Assembly: GCA_904397205.1 (NCBI GenBank)
Contig: CAJFOO010000038.1
Span: 1 to 36,434 of the forward strand
Source of the DNA: an uncultured Clostridia bacterium
GTDB lineage: Bacteria; Bacillota; Clostridia; Oscillospirales; Acutalibacteraceae
Length of the DNA stretch: 36,434 nt
Direction: 5' to 3'
Shown here: piece by piece, positions 1 through 9,006 of the stretch
Numbering within the stretch: the stretch's first letter is position 1
How the letters are laid out: each line of letters starts with the position of its first letter
Translations under genes and position numbers: made by a program
The notes under the pieces: model-generated
What the model saw: only the letters and a program-made list of their open reading frames with translations
Databases searched by the model: none
Told to the model about the DNA's origin: nothing

Positions 1-104
1 ATTCAAAGCTATCCTTCCTTTCCAAGCAGCTTTTCCCTGCGGGATCTGGATTCTTCCTCCAGTTTAGCATAGAAAAGTGTAAAAGTAAAGCGAACTTTCC
101 CCAT
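1..104 (-). other. Left-edge intergenic stretch, possible promoter of next gene
   Basis: No gene can be assigned here. On the minus strand there is a promoter-like pair, TTTACT (84-89) and TAAACT (61-66), with a 17-base spacer. It is followed at once by a GGAGGAAG stretch (53-60), but no well-placed start codon is visible before the window ends. An ATG at 70 opens a frame that stays open to the edge (23 codons) but has no ribosome binding site. The piece may be the start of a gene outside the window. Confidence 0.25.
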
Positions 105-132
105 AAGAAAACAGCCGTCCACCGGGACGGCT
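105..132 (-). terminator. Intrinsic terminator after lysA
   Basis: An 8-bp perfect stem (AGCCGTCC at 113-120 with GGACGGCT at 125-132) closes a 4-base loop. On the minus strand it is followed by GTTTTCTTA. It lies just past the lysA stop codon and probably ends the lon-ysxC-lysA transcript. Confidence 0.85.
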
Positions 133-138
133 ATTTCT

Positions 139-1461
139 CTATATATCATTGCGGATCAAATCTTCATACGATTCACGCTGCACGACGATCCGGGGCTGGC
201 CATTACGAACCATCACCACAGCCGGCCGGGGGATGCGGTTGTAATTGGAAGCCATGGAATAATTGTACGCACCGGTGGAAAGCACCGCCAGCACGTCGCC
301 GGGGCTTACCTTTTGGAGGAGGATATTCTTCTGGATCAGATCCCCGCTCTCGCAGCACCGCCCCGCAATAGTAACCCGTTCCGCAGCGGGATCCGCCGCC
401 CGCTGCGCCGCTACTACCGTATATTCCGACTGGTACAGGGCATACCGGGGATTATCGGTCATACCCCCGTCTACAGAAACATATGTGCGGGTAGTATCGC
501 CGGTTTCCTTATCCTGCGCGGGGGTTGTCTTGACCGATCCCACGCGGTACAGGGTAATCCCGGCCTGCCCAACAATCGAGCGCCCAGGCTCCATATAAAT
601 GTACGGGGTATCCAGCCCCCATTCGCGGCATTTTTCCGCGATCACCTGGGAAATTTTTTCCATGTACGCACCAATCGGCACCGGTTGATCGGCCGGCACA
701 TATTGGATCCCAAAGCCGCCGCCCAGGTTGAGCTCCGGGATATCCATCCCCAGCTCGCGCTTCGCCCGGGTCATCAGGCCGAGGATTTTCTCCGTCGCCA
801 GGAGGAACGGCTCCACCTCAAAAATCTGGGAACCGATATGGCTGTGCAGTTCTTTCAGGCACAGGTTCGGGGCGTCCTGCACTGCCCGGATTGCCGCAAA
901 CGCCTCTCCATTTTCCAGAGTAAAGCCAAACTTGGAATCGTTTTGCCCGGTCTGGATGCACTCGTGCGTATGGGCCTCCACGCCAGGTTTAATCCGCAGC
1001 GCAATCCCGGCAACCTTCCCCTTCTGCCCAGCCAGGCGATCCAGGCATTCCATTTCTGTATCATTATCCACCACAAACCGTCCTACCCCAGCATCCAGAG
1101 CCATCTCTAACTCTTGCGGGGTCTTATTGTTGCCGTGAAAATGAATCCGCTCAGCGGGAAACCCAGCCTGTATCGCTGTATACAGCTCCCCACCGGAAAC
1201 CACATCCAGCCCCAGCCCCTCTTCCCGGACAATCCGGCAGATCTCCTTGCAGCTGAATGCCTTGCTCGCGTACAGTGCCAATCCCCGTCCCTGGTAGCAG
1301 GTTTCAATCGATGCACGGTACTGCCGGCAGTTACGGCGGATCTGCTCCTCGTCCATCACATACAACGGCGTGCCGAACGTCTCGGCCAGCTTCAGTGTGT
1401 CGCATCCGCCAATCGTCAAATGCCCCTGGTCATTCACCCCCAGGCAATCGGAAACAAACAT
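139..1461 (-). CDS. lysA: Diaminopimelate decarboxylase
   Basis: Catalyses the last step of lysine biosynthesis, meso-diaminopimelate to L-lysine plus CO2, in the cytoplasm. The 440-residue protein has the fold type III (alanine racemase-like) PLP barrel followed by the C-terminal beta domain. The PLP lysine is K67 in YASKAF. The glycine-rich phosphate site LNLGGGFG, the substrate motif MEPGRSIVG and the cross-dimer cysteine segment RCCESGD are all present. Length is normal for the family. It follows ysxC by 63 bases with no terminator between them, so it is probably read from the lon-ysxC transcript. The assignment is secure; the ATG at 1461 is the only reasonable start. Confidence 0.95.
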   Translation of the reverse strand: MFVSDCLGVNDQGHLTIGGCDTLKLAETFGTPLYVMDEEQIRRNCRQYRASIETCYQGRGLALYASKAFSCKEICRIVREEGLGLDVVSGGELYTAIQAGFPAERIHFHGNNKTPQELEMALDAGVGRFVVDNDTEMECLDRLAGQKGKVAGIALRIKPGVEAHTHECIQTGQNDSKFGFTLENGEAFAAIRAVQDAPNLCLKELHSHIGSQIFEVEPFLLATEKILGLMTRAKRELGMDIPELNLGGGFGIQYVPADQPVPIGAYMEKISQVIAEKCREWGLDTPYIYMEPGRSIVGQAGITLYRVGSVKTTPAQDKETGDTTRTYVSVDGGMTDNPRYALYQSEYTVVAAQRAADPAAERVTIAGRCCESGDLIQKNILLQKVSPGDVLAVLSTGAYNYSMASNYNRIPRPAVVMVRNGQPRIVVQRESYEDLIRNDI

Positions 1462-1524
1462 ATGCGTTATTCCATCCCTTTCCCGCCCGCGCAGCAGCTT
1501 GTCCGTTTTTGCGCGGGCCCGCTT

Positions 1525-2145
1525 TTATTTTGCTGGTTCTTCTTGTATGGCTGCATCCTCCCCAATGGATACGATCATTCGCCGCAGTTCCTCCACGCCT
1601 TCCCCGCTGACCGAGGAAAACGGGAGGATCGGTATCCTCACTCCTTCATTCTGCTGGAAGGTATCCGCAAGCATCGCAAGCTGATTCTCCCGCTGGGATT
1701 TTTTCAGCTTATCCGCCTTCGTTGCGACCAGCAGGAACGGAAACCCCGACTGCATCAAAAACCCGACCATCTGCCGATCGTTTTCGGTAGGGGGATGCCG
1801 GATATCCAGAAGCTGCACCAGCAGACGAATATGGCGCGCCGAACCCAAATACCCTTCCACCAGTTCCGCCCACCGTTTTTTTTCGGTATGGGAAACCTTG
1901 GCATAGCCGTAGCCGGGCAAATCCACCAGCCGGACAGCACCCACATGATAAAAATTAATGGTACCGGTTTTGCCGGGCGTGGCGCTGACACGGGCTAGCG
2001 ACTTCCTGCGAAGGAGCGCATTGATGAGGGAAGACTTCCCTACATTGGATTTGCCCGAAAAGACAATTTCCGGCAGATCCGAGGGCGGAAGCTGATCCGG
2101 ACGGCCAGCCGCAAATTCAAACCGGGCGTCTTCAATCTTTACCAA
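1525..2145 (-). CDS. ysxC: Ribosome biogenesis GTPase YsxC/EngB
   Basis: Essential small GTPase that acts late in 50S subunit assembly. The P-loop is at residues 31-38 (GKSNVGKS), the G3 motif is DLPGYG, and the G4 motif is TKADK; all are typical of the TrmE-Era-EngA-EngB class. At 206 residues it has the usual length. The start is a TTG at 2145, preceded by a GGGAG-type ribosome binding site, and conserved sequence begins immediately after it. The lon stop codon is only 16 bases upstream, so the two genes are cotranscribed; lon-ysxC is a classic Bacillota pair. Confidence 0.93.
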   Translation of the reverse strand: MVKIEDARFEFAAGRPDQLPPSDLPEIVFSGKSNVGKSSLINALLRRKSLARVSATPGKTGTINFYHVGAVRLVDLPGYGYAKVSHTEKKRWAELVEGYLGSARHIRLLVQLLDIRHPPTENDRQMVGFLMQSGFPFLLVATKADKLKKSQRENQLAMLADTFQQNEGVRIPILPFSSVSGEGVEELRRMIVSIGEDAAIQEEPAK

Positions 2146-2161
2146 TCTTCTCCCGCCTTTC

Positions 2162-4600
2162 TTACTGGGAAACCGAATCCGCCGCAGGCACAGCCTGTTC
2201 CGGCGAGAGCAGCGGCATCGCGTCCTTTTGCGGGGCCAGCGGCGCCGGTTTGGGCATTTCCACCAACGCCAGACGCAACACCTCGTCCAATTTGCTCACC
2301 GGATGAAATTCGATCCCATCCTTGACCACCTGGTCGATTTCCGCCAGATCCGGCTCGTTGTCGGCAGGAATAATCACCGTCTTGATCCCTGCCCGGTATG
2401 CGGCCATGGTTTTTTCTTTGAGTCCGCCAATGGGAAGCACCCGGCCTTGCAGGGTAATTTCCCCCGTCATCGCCACATCGCAGCGCACCGGGATTTCAGA
2501 TAATGCCGACGTAATCGCCGTGGCCATGGCAATACCCGCGGAAGGACCGTCTTTGGGGATGGCTCCTTCCGGCACATGGATATGGATATCCATGGAAGTG
2601 TGAAAATTGGCCGGAAGCCCCAGGATATCTGTCCGCATACGCACACAGCTCACAGCCGCACGCGCGGATTCTTTCATGACGTTTCCCAGGTTGCCGGTCA
2701 GCTCCAGCTTGCCGCTGCCCTTCATTACCGCAACTTCTATCGGGAGAATTTCCCCGCCCACGCTGGTCCAGGCCAACCCGTTGACCAAACCTACCTGATT
2801 GGTTTTGGAAACCGTATCCCGGTGATACTTCCGGGGACCCAGATATTCCTCCAGATTTTGCGGGGTCACCGAAATTACGGCTTCCGGATCCTCCACCAGG
2901 ACACGGGCCGCTTTGCGGCAAATCTTCGCGATGCTCCGCTCCAGACCGCGCACCCCGGCTTCCTTGGTATACCCGTCGATAATATCCCGCACGGCCGCCT
3001 TTTGGATTTTGAGCTGTTTGGCAGTCATGCCGTGCTTTTTGATCTGCTTGGGAATCAGATGTTTCACCGCAATCTGGAATTTTTCCTCATGGGTGTAACT
3101 GGAGAGGGAGATCACGTCCATACGGTCACGCAAGGGGGCCGGAATCGTACTGATATCGTTGGCCGTCGTGAAAAACAGCACCTTGCTCAAATCGAACGGC
3201 ATATCGATATAGTGATCGTGGAACGTAGCGTTTTGCTCCGGATCGAGTACTTCCAGCAGCGCCGATGCCGGATCCCCGCGGAAATCCCGGCACAGCTTAT
3301 CGATCTCATCGAGCAAAATCAAAGGGTTATTGGTTCCCGCCTGCTTGATGGCGGCAATAATCCGGCCCGGCATCGCACCGACATACGTCTTGCGGTGACC
3401 GACGATTTCCGCCTCGTCACGCAGGCCGCCCAAAGAAATCCGCACATATTTGACGCCGATGGCCTTGGCAATGGAACGGGCTACCGAAGTTTTCCCGACG
3501 CCGGGAGGCCCCACCAGACAGATGATCTGCCCGTGGGAATCCGGAGCGAGCTTGCGCACCGCCAGGGATTCCAAAATCTGCTCCTTCACCTTTTCCAGGC
3601 CATAGTGTTCCCTGGTCAGCACCCGCTCGGCCTTGGCCAAATCCAAATTGACCTTGCTGGACGTATTCCATGGCAAATCCACGCACGTTTCAATATAGTT
3701 GCGCAGCACACCGTACTCGTGGGAACTGGAAGACATCCTGGCCAGGCGGCTGCACTCCTTGAGGAGTTTTTCGGTTTGCAGCTCCGGCAACTGGAGCTGC
3801 AAGATTTTTTCCCGGAACTCGTCCGCCTCGTCCTGCGGCGATTCATCCTCCCCCAGCTCGAACGCGATGGCTTTCATTTGCTCCCGCAGATAATATTCCC
3901 GCTGGCTTTGATCCATCTGTTCCCTGGCTTTGGTGGTAATCTCGTTTTCAATCTCGAGCACCTTGATTTCCTGTTCCAAAATCGCAATCAGCTTTTCGAG
4001 ACGGCGCACCGGGTGCAGTTCTTCGAGCACCACCTGCTTGTCCTCATAGTCCAGCGAAAGATTGGAGGCAATGAAATCGGCCAGACGGCCCGCACTTTTC
4101 TGCCGCATGACATTCACGATAATATCCGGCGGCACATGCTTATAATTTTGAGTATATTGGTCGAACAGATCCTGTGTACGGCGCATCAAAGCTTCTACCC
4201 GGGGAGTGTGACGTACGTCTTTGGTACCTTCCACCTGGATGCAGCCGATCAAAAAGGGGGATTCCTGCACCAAATCCAGCAAGGTAGCCCGGTACAAGCC
4301 CTCCACCAGCAAACGGAATCCATCTTCCGAGTGGCGGAATACCTGTTTAATGTGGGCAATCACACCCATATGATACATCTGATCGTAATCCGGTTCGTTA
4401 TCCTCCAGATCCCTCTGGGCAGCCAAAAAAATCTTCTGTCCCCGTTCCATGGCGGCATTGATCGCCAGCATGGATTTTTTCCGTCCCACATCGAACTGGA
4501 TCGAAACCCCGGGGAAAATGACTAACCCCCGCAGGGCAATCACCGGTAAATGGATTGCCTCGCTGATTGTATCGTTTTGTTCTATGATAATGTCCGTCAT
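2162..4600 (-). CDS. lon: ATP-dependent protease Lon (LonA)
   Basis: Cytoplasmic homohexameric AAA+ serine protease for damaged and regulatory proteins. Of its 812 residues, roughly 1-210 form the LON substrate domain, followed by a coiled-coil region. The AAA+ module carries Walker A at 364-371 (GPPGVGKT) and Walker B near 428-433 (ILLDEI). The C-terminal protease domain has catalytic S687 in KDGPSAG and K730 in GGLKEK, 43 residues apart as in E. coli Lon. The last 30 or so residues are a Pro/Ala-rich tail beyond the usual end. A GGGAGG site precedes the ATG at 4600. A strong terminator separates it from clpX, so lon probably has its own promoter, although I could not find a convincing one in 4601-4680. 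Confidence 0.96.
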   Translation of the reverse strand: MTDIIIEQNDTISEAIHLPVIALRGLVIFPGVSIQFDVGRKKSMLAINAAMERGQKIFLAAQRDLEDNEPDYDQMYHMGVIAHIKQVFRHSEDGFRLLVEGLYRATLLDLVQESPFLIGCIQVEGTKDVRHTPRVEALMRRTQDLFDQYTQNYKHVPPDIIVNVMRQKSAGRLADFIASNLSLDYEDKQVVLEELHPVRRLEKLIAILEQEIKVLEIENEITTKAREQMDQSQREYYLREQMKAIAFELGEDESPQDEADEFREKILQLQLPELQTEKLLKECSRLARMSSSSHEYGVLRNYIETCVDLPWNTSSKVNLDLAKAERVLTREHYGLEKVKEQILESLAVRKLAPDSHGQIICLVGPPGVGKTSVARSIAKAIGVKYVRISLGGLRDEAEIVGHRKTYVGAMPGRIIAAIKQAGTNNPLILLDEIDKLCRDFRGDPASALLEVLDPEQNATFHDHYIDMPFDLSKVLFFTTANDISTIPAPLRDRMDVISLSSYTHEEKFQIAVKHLIPKQIKKHGMTAKQLKIQKAAVRDIIDGYTKEAGVRGLERSIAKICRKAARVLVEDPEAVISVTPQNLEEYLGPRKYHRDTVSKTNQVGLVNGLAWTSVGGEILPIEVAVMKGSGKLELTGNLGNVMKESARAAVSCVRMRTDILGLPANFHTSMDIHIHVPEGAIPKDGPSAGIAMATAITSALSEIPVRCDVAMTGEITLQGRVLPIGGLKEKTMAAYRAGIKTVIIPADNEPDLAEIDQVVKDGIEFHPVSKLDEVLRLALVEMPKPAPLAPQKDAMPLLSPEQAVPAADSVSQ

Positions 4601-4679
4601 CCAATCATCCTCCCTTCGGCAAAATCGTCATAAGCCTGCCAGCAGAAAATTCCGTGCGAATTTGTCGAAATTTTCTGGA

Positions 4680-4725
4680 GAAAAAAGCTGCCGCAAAGCA
4701 GGGTGCAAAACCCTGCTGCAACAGC
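4680..4725 (-). terminator. Intrinsic terminator between clpX and lon
   Basis: A long two-part stem: an outer 8-bp helix (718-725 with 687-694 of this kilobase, i.e. 4718-4725 with 4687-4694, two G-U pairs) encloses a GCAGGG/CCCTGC inner helix (4711-4716 with 4698-4703). On the minus strand it is followed directly by TTTTTTC. It sits 12 bases past the clpX stop, so most tig-clpP-clpX transcripts should end here. Confidence 0.85.
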
Positions 4726-4736
4726 CAGAATATTTG

Positions 4737-6056
4737 TTAAGAAGCGGTATTCTTACCCCGTCCCGGCGCTGGCAAATGGGCATGGTTCAGCCGGATCTGC
4801 ACCGGTTTGCGCTCCGGATTGCGAAGGATCTCCGGTTTTCCCTCACCGGAAACGGTCTCGGGCGTAATCACGACTTTCTCCACCGTATAATCCGACGGCA
4901 CATCGTACATCACCGAGGACAAAATTTCCTCCATAATGGAACGCAGCCCACGGGCGCCGGTTTTCCGTTCCAAGGTCTTTTTGGCAATCGCCCGCAACGC
5001 TTCGGGCTGGAATTCCAGTTCCACCTTATCCAGCTGGAACAGTTTTTTATACTGGTTAACCAGGCAGTTTTTGGGCTCGGTGAGGATCCGTACCAACGCA
5101 GTTTCATCCAAGCTGTTCAGTGCGGTAATCACCGGCATACGTCCCACCAGCTCGGGGATCAGGCCAAACTTGACCAAATCATGCGGGGTCACCTGGCTGA
5201 ACCACTGGGTCTGATCCTTCTCTTCAGGATGCTGCAATTCCCCGCCAAAGCCTATGGTGGAGTTGGCGGTACGCTTTTCAATGATTTTTTCCAGCCCGTC
5301 GAACGCACCGCCGCAGATGAACAGGATATTTTTGGTATCAATCTGCAAGAATTCCTGCTGGGGATGCTTGCGCCCACCCTGCGGGGGCACGTTGGAAATG
5401 GTGCCCTCCAGGATTTTGAGCAGGGCCTGCTGTACGCCTTCGCCGCTCACATCGCGGGTAATCGACGGGTTTTCGGACTTGCGGGCGATCTTATCGATCT
5501 CATCCACATAGATGATCCCTCTCTCGGCCCGTTCAATATCATAATCTGCAGCTTGGATCAGGCGCAGAAGGATATTTTCCACGTCTTCGCCCACATAACC
5601 GGCTTCGGTCAGCGTAGTGGCATCGGCAATCGCAAAAGGAACATCCAGCAGGCGGGCCAGTGTCTGGGCGAGCAGGGTTTTGCCCACACCGGTGCTGCCC
5701 AGCAGCAGGATATTGCTCTTATTAATTTCGACGTCGTCCACGCCGTAATAAATCCGCTTGTAATGGTTATACACTGCAACGGACAGCGTGACCTTGGCTT
5801 CGTCCTGCCCAATGACGTATTCGTCGAGCAAATCCTTGATTTCCTTCGGCTTGAGCAGCACGGAAAACCCAGCGTCCTCGGCGTGCCTGGTTTCCGCCAT
5901 AGGGAATTCGTCCTCCAAAATGGAAAGACAAAGATCCACGCACTCGTCGCAGATATACACACCAGGGCCAGCAATCAGGCGGCGCACTGCTTCCTGAGAC
6001 TTCCCGCAGAAAGAACAGCAAATATTGCGTTCTTTCGTTTCGTCATGACTTGCCAT
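4737..6056 (-). CDS. clpX: ATP-dependent Clp protease ATP-binding subunit ClpX
   Basis: AAA+ unfoldase that feeds tagged substrates to the ClpP chamber. The N-terminal zinc-binding domain has C14, C17, C36 and C39 in the C-x2-C...C-x2-C pattern. The AAA+ domain has Walker A in [10 protein letters not shown] and Walker B in [10 protein letters not shown], followed by the sensor and substrate-pore regions. The IGF loop that docks on ClpP is visible as TIGFGG. At 439 residues the length is normal. It is 49 bases downstream of clpP with no terminator between them, so the pair is cotranscribed. Confidence 0.96.
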   Translation of the reverse strand: MASHDETKERNICCSFCGKSQEAVRRLIAGPGVYICDECVDLCLSILEDEFPMAETRHAEDAGFSVLLKPKEIKDLLDEYVIGQDEAKVTLSVAVYNHYKRIYYGVDDVEINKSNILLLGSTGVGKTLLAQTLARLLDVPFAIADATTLTEAGYVGEDVENILLRLIQAADYDIERAERGIIYVDEIDKIARKSENPSITRDVSGEGVQQALLKILEGTISNVPPQGGRKHPQQEFLQIDTKNILFICGGAFDGLEKIIEKRTANSTIGFGGELQHPEEKDQTQWFSQVTPHDLVKFGLIPELVGRMPVITALNSLDETALVRILTEPKNCLVNQYKKLFQLDKVELEFQPEALRAIAKKTLERKTGARGLRSIMEEILSSVMYDVPSDYTVEKVVITPETVSGEGKPEILRNPERKPVQIRLNHAHLPAPGRGKNTAS

Positions 6057-6105
6057 GTTTCGATTTCACGCCTTTCTTAGTCACTTTCCTGTATTTTCTT
6101 CTATG

Positions 6106-6690
6106 TTACCGCTCGGTGATGATCCGATCCACCAGCCCATACGCCAAAGCGGCTTCGGCATCCATAAAATTATCCCGCTCGGTATCGCGCGACACAATCT
6201 CCACGGGCTGGCCGGTCCGCTCGGCCAAAATCTGGTTGAGGCGTTTTTTGGTGCTGATAATATAATCCGCATGGATCATAATATCCGTCGCCTGGCCCTG
6301 GGCGCCGCCGCTTGGCTGATGGATCATAATGGTGCTGTTGGGCAGGGTGAGACGTTTGCCCTTGGCGCCGGCAGCGAGCAAAAACGCGCCCATGCTGGCA
6401 GCCATGCCCATGCAGATAGTCGACACATCGCATTTGATATACTGCATCGTATCGTAAATCGACATGCCTGCCGTCACAGAACCGCCGGGGCTGTTGATGT
6501 ACAGGCTGATATCCTTGGAAGGATCCTGCCCTTCCAGATAGAGAAGCTGGGCCACAACCAGACTGGCCGTGGTATTGTTGACTTCGTCGGTGAGCATGAC
6601 AATCCGGTCGTTGAGCAAACGGGAAAAAATATCATAGGAACGCTCCCCGCGGTTTGTCTGCTCGATCACATAAGGCACTAAACTACTCAT
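6106..6690 (-). CDS. clpP: ATP-dependent Clp protease proteolytic subunit
   Basis: Serine protease that forms a double heptamer and works with ClpX (the adjacent gene). Counting from the start chosen here, the catalytic triad is S99 (MAASMG), H124 (MIHQPSGG) and D173 (RDTERDN); the spacing matches known ClpP proteins. The 194-residue form starts at the ATG at 6690, which has GGTGG five bases upstream and begins MSSLVPYV, as typical ClpP proteins do. An ATG four codons upstream (6702) is also in frame, but its purine-rich site is only two bases away. The gene follows tig by about 150 bases that contain a stable hairpin. Confidence 0.95.
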   Translation of the reverse strand: MSSLVPYVIEQTNRGERSYDIFSRLLNDRIVMLTDEVNNTTASLVVAQLLYLEGQDPSKDISLYINSPGGSVTAGMSIYDTMQYIKCDVSTICMGMAASMGAFLLAAGAKGKRLTLPNSTIMIHQPSGGAQGQATDIMIHADYIISTKKRLNQILAERTGQPVEIVSRDTERDNFMDAEAALAYGLVDRIITER

Positions 6691-6738
6691 TGCAACCACC
6701 ATTTCTCCACGCGCTGCGTAAATTCATGTAACAGCAAC

Positions 6739-6772
6739 CCACCTGCCCAGCCGCGTGGAGCCGGGCAGATGG
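6739..6772 (-). other. Stable hairpin between tig and clpP
   Basis: A 10-bp stem (CCACCTGCCC at 6739-6748 with GGGCAGATGG at 6763-6772, one G-U pair in the minus-strand RNA) encloses a 14-base loop. No U-tract follows, so it is not a standard terminator. It could be a partial attenuator or an mRNA-stability or processing element setting the tig:clpP ratio. The function is unknown. Confidence 0.4.
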
Positions 6773-6846
6773 TTTGAGTTCCCCGCCAAAACAGGAAGAT
6801 ATGCAGTTTCGCCAGCCCTTTTCAGTATAGGCCGGGAAAAACCAGA

Positions 6847-8145
6847 TTATTCAGCGGCTTCCGCTTCCACCTTTACGGCGTTATCACGGACCAGGTTCAT
6901 CGCCTTGCGGGCCAGGATATCCTTTACCTGCCCTTCGCGCGAAATCACGGCCTTAATCTTTTCCACATCCTGCTTATACATTTTGGACAGGTTTTCAAAT
7001 TCCTCCTCCACTTCCTCATCCGAAGCGGTCAGGTTTTCGAGCTGGGCAATTTTCTCCAGCGCCAGACGGATCTTCACCTGGCGTTCCGCCTGCTTGCGGA
7101 AGCCGGCACGCAGCGCCTCAGGGGTTTGGCCGGTCAGCTGCATGTAGGTCTCAAACCGCAGCCCCTGGTTTTGCAGACGGAAATTGAACGCGCGGATTTC
7201 AGAATCCACCTGTTTTTCATACATAGCCTCAGGGATTTCCCCTTCGAGCAGATCGTTTACCTGCTCCATGAGCTGGTTGTCGATATCATCCGCAACCTGA
7301 TGGGCTTTTTGCTCTTCCAAACGCTTGCGGATATCTGCGCGCAGTTCCTCAACGCTGTCAAACTCGCTGATATCCTTGACGAACTCGTCGTCGAACTCAG
7401 GCATCTCCTTCCCCTTTACCTCATGGATATGCACCTTGAATACTGCCGGATGCCCCGCCAGCTCCTGCGCATGGTAATTTTCGGGGAATGTGACTTCCAC
7501 ATCCACGTCGTCGCCGGCCTTATGGCCAATCAGCTGATCCTCAAAGCCAGGGATAAATACCTTTGTGCCCAGGGTCAGGCTGTAGTTTTCAGCCTTGCCG
7601 CCCTCAAACGCCTTGCCGTCCACAAAGCCTTCAAAATCCATAACGACAATGTCGTCGTTTTCGGCGCCGCGATCCGTAGTTACCATACGGGAGTGACGGT
7701 CAAGCAGCTCTTTCACCTTCTGATCGACATCCTCCTCGGTGACTTCGGTGCTCTTTGGCGTGACCTTCAGGCCCTTATAGCCGCTGATCTCCACTTCCGG
7801 CTTGGTGGTGATCGTGGCCTTAAATACCAAGCCGTCTTTCTTGTCGGCGGTGACGATATCGAGATCCACTTTGTCTTCTATCATCTCCAGCCCGGCTTCC
7901 TTGACTGCATCTTCCAATGCGACGGGGTAAAGGGAGTTAATGGCGTCCTCGTAAAAAACCTTTTCCCCATAATACTTTTCAATAAATGCTCTGGGAGCCT
8001 TCCCTTTACGGAAACCCGGCAGGGTAATGCGGTTTTTATCTTTTAAATACGCGCGCTGTACGGCATCCTCAAATTCCTGCGCGTCCACTTCTACTTCTAA
8101 TTGATAACGGTTGGTTGCCACATTGTTGCAAGACTTCAAATTCAT
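6847..8145 (-). CDS. tig: Trigger factor, ribosome-bound chaperone and prolyl isomerase
   Basis: Binds near the ribosome exit tunnel and folds nascent chains. The 432-residue protein has the three expected parts: an N-terminal ribosome-binding domain with the signature GFRKGKAPR near residues 45-53, a central FKBP-like PPIase domain starting around residue 150 (VVMDFEGFVDG), and a long helical C-terminal chaperone domain. A GGAGGAA ribosome binding site precedes the ATG at 8145. It heads the tig-clpP-clpX transcription unit, the usual order in Bacillota. Confidence 0.96.
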   Translation of the reverse strand: MNLKSCNNVATNRYQLEVEVDAQEFEDAVQRAYLKDKNRITLPGFRKGKAPRAFIEKYYGEKVFYEDAINSLYPVALEDAVKEAGLEMIEDKVDLDIVTADKKDGLVFKATITTKPEVEISGYKGLKVTPKSTEVTEEDVDQKVKELLDRHSRMVTTDRGAENDDIVVMDFEGFVDGKAFEGGKAENYSLTLGTKVFIPGFEDQLIGHKAGDDVDVEVTFPENYHAQELAGHPAVFKVHIHEVKGKEMPEFDDEFVKDISEFDSVEELRADIRKRLEEQKAHQVADDIDNQLMEQVNDLLEGEIPEAMYEKQVDSEIRAFNFRLQNQGLRFETYMQLTGQTPEALRAGFRKQAERQVKIRLALEKIAQLENLTASDEEVEEEFENLSKMYKQDVEKIKAVISREGQVKDILARKAMNLVRDNAVKVEAEAAE

Positions 8146-8257
8146 GTTTTTCTTCCTCCTGCGAATGCCTTCGCAATATTAAATTTTTCGGCGGGCGGGC
8201 GACCCTTTTCACAACACAGGCAAACCCGGGGATCAAAAACCCGCCCTTATTTTATCC

Positions 8258-8286
8258 ATTATATCATAGATCCCATCCGGATGCTA
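8258..8286 (-). promoter_or_regulatory. tig promoter, extended -10 type
   Basis: On the minus strand, TATAAT (8258-8263) is preceded by TG plus one base, an extended -10 element. The -35 box 17 bases upstream is weak (TAGCAT, 8281-8286), as extended -10 promoters tolerate. The predicted leader to tig is about 105 bases. Confidence 0.6.
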
Positions 8287-8304
8287 CCCCATTTTTTTGG
8301 ATTT

Positions 8305-9000
8305 TCACCGGACAAGCACTGGGGTAAACTGCACATAATCACAGGAAATCAAATGCATCCGGATCCCGTGGTAATCGCCCACAATGGCCCGCCGGGATGC
8401 CTGGTTCCCATGGATATGGCCAAAATAGCAGTCCTTTACGCCGTATTTCTCCAACACCTGCAAAATCCCTTCGCAAGCCATTTCCCCATATACCGGCGGA
8501 TAATGCAGAAAAACTATGGGGACGGCGCGGGGCCAGGCGGTTCTAGCGGCTTGCAGCGAAGCCCTCATGCGTCCTACCTCGCGGGATACAATACGCAGAT
8601 CCTCTGGTTTTTCCGCATTATACAGCCAGCCGCGCGTTCCGCAAACGGCATATCCTTCCACCAAGTGGGCGTCGTTGTGCAGCAGGCGGATAGAATCAAA
8701 CCCATTTTCAGCCAAATAGTTTTCGATTTTGGCACGGGTGGACCACCAGTAATCGTGGTTGCCGCGCAGAAAAATTTTCTGTCCGGGCAGGGAATGGATA
8801 AACCGGAAATCCTCGTAGGTTTCTTCCAGACGCATCGCCCAGGAAATGTCCCCGGCGACCACTACCGTATCCTGTTCTTTGACAAGACGGGTCCAGTTTT
8901 TCTCCAGTTTCGACACATACCCTTCCCATCCGGAAAACACGTCCATGGGTTTATTGCATCCAAGGGAAAGATGCAGGTCAGCAATGACAAACAGGGACAT
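8305..9000 (-). CDS. Calcineurin-like metallophosphoesterase (COG1768-like)
   Basis: A 231-residue dinuclear-metal phosphohydrolase. The metal motifs appear in the correct order: D-x-H (ADLHL, residues 7-11), GDISW, GNHDYWW, and a C-terminal GHIHGN. The opening SLFVIADLHLSLG resembles the COG1768 group of uncharacterised phosphohydrolases; the substrate is unknown. It starts six bases after the thrC stop. There is no Shine-Dalgarno sequence; the six bases before the ATG are CCTCCC on the coding strand, which looks like anti-SD sequence. Translation therefore probably depends on coupling to thrC. Confidence 0.85.
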   Translation of the reverse strand: MSLFVIADLHLSLGCNKPMDVFSGWEGYVSKLEKNWTRLVKEQDTVVVAGDISWAMRLEETYEDFRFIHSLPGQKIFLRGNHDYWWSTRAKIENYLAENGFDSIRLLHNDAHLVEGYAVCGTRGWLYNAEKPEDLRIVSREVGRMRASLQAARTAWPRAVPIVFLHYPPVYGEMACEGILQVLEKYGVKDCYFGHIHGNQASRRAIVGDYHGIRMHLISCDYVQFTPVLVR

Positions 9001-9006
9001 GGGAGG

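Noticed and set aside
2576-4525. A 649-residue open frame on the plus strand opposite lon
   Set aside because: It lies wholly antisense to a clear Lon protease, has no ribosome binding site and its translation is low-complexity and His/Gln-rich, a typical shadow frame of a GC-rich gene.
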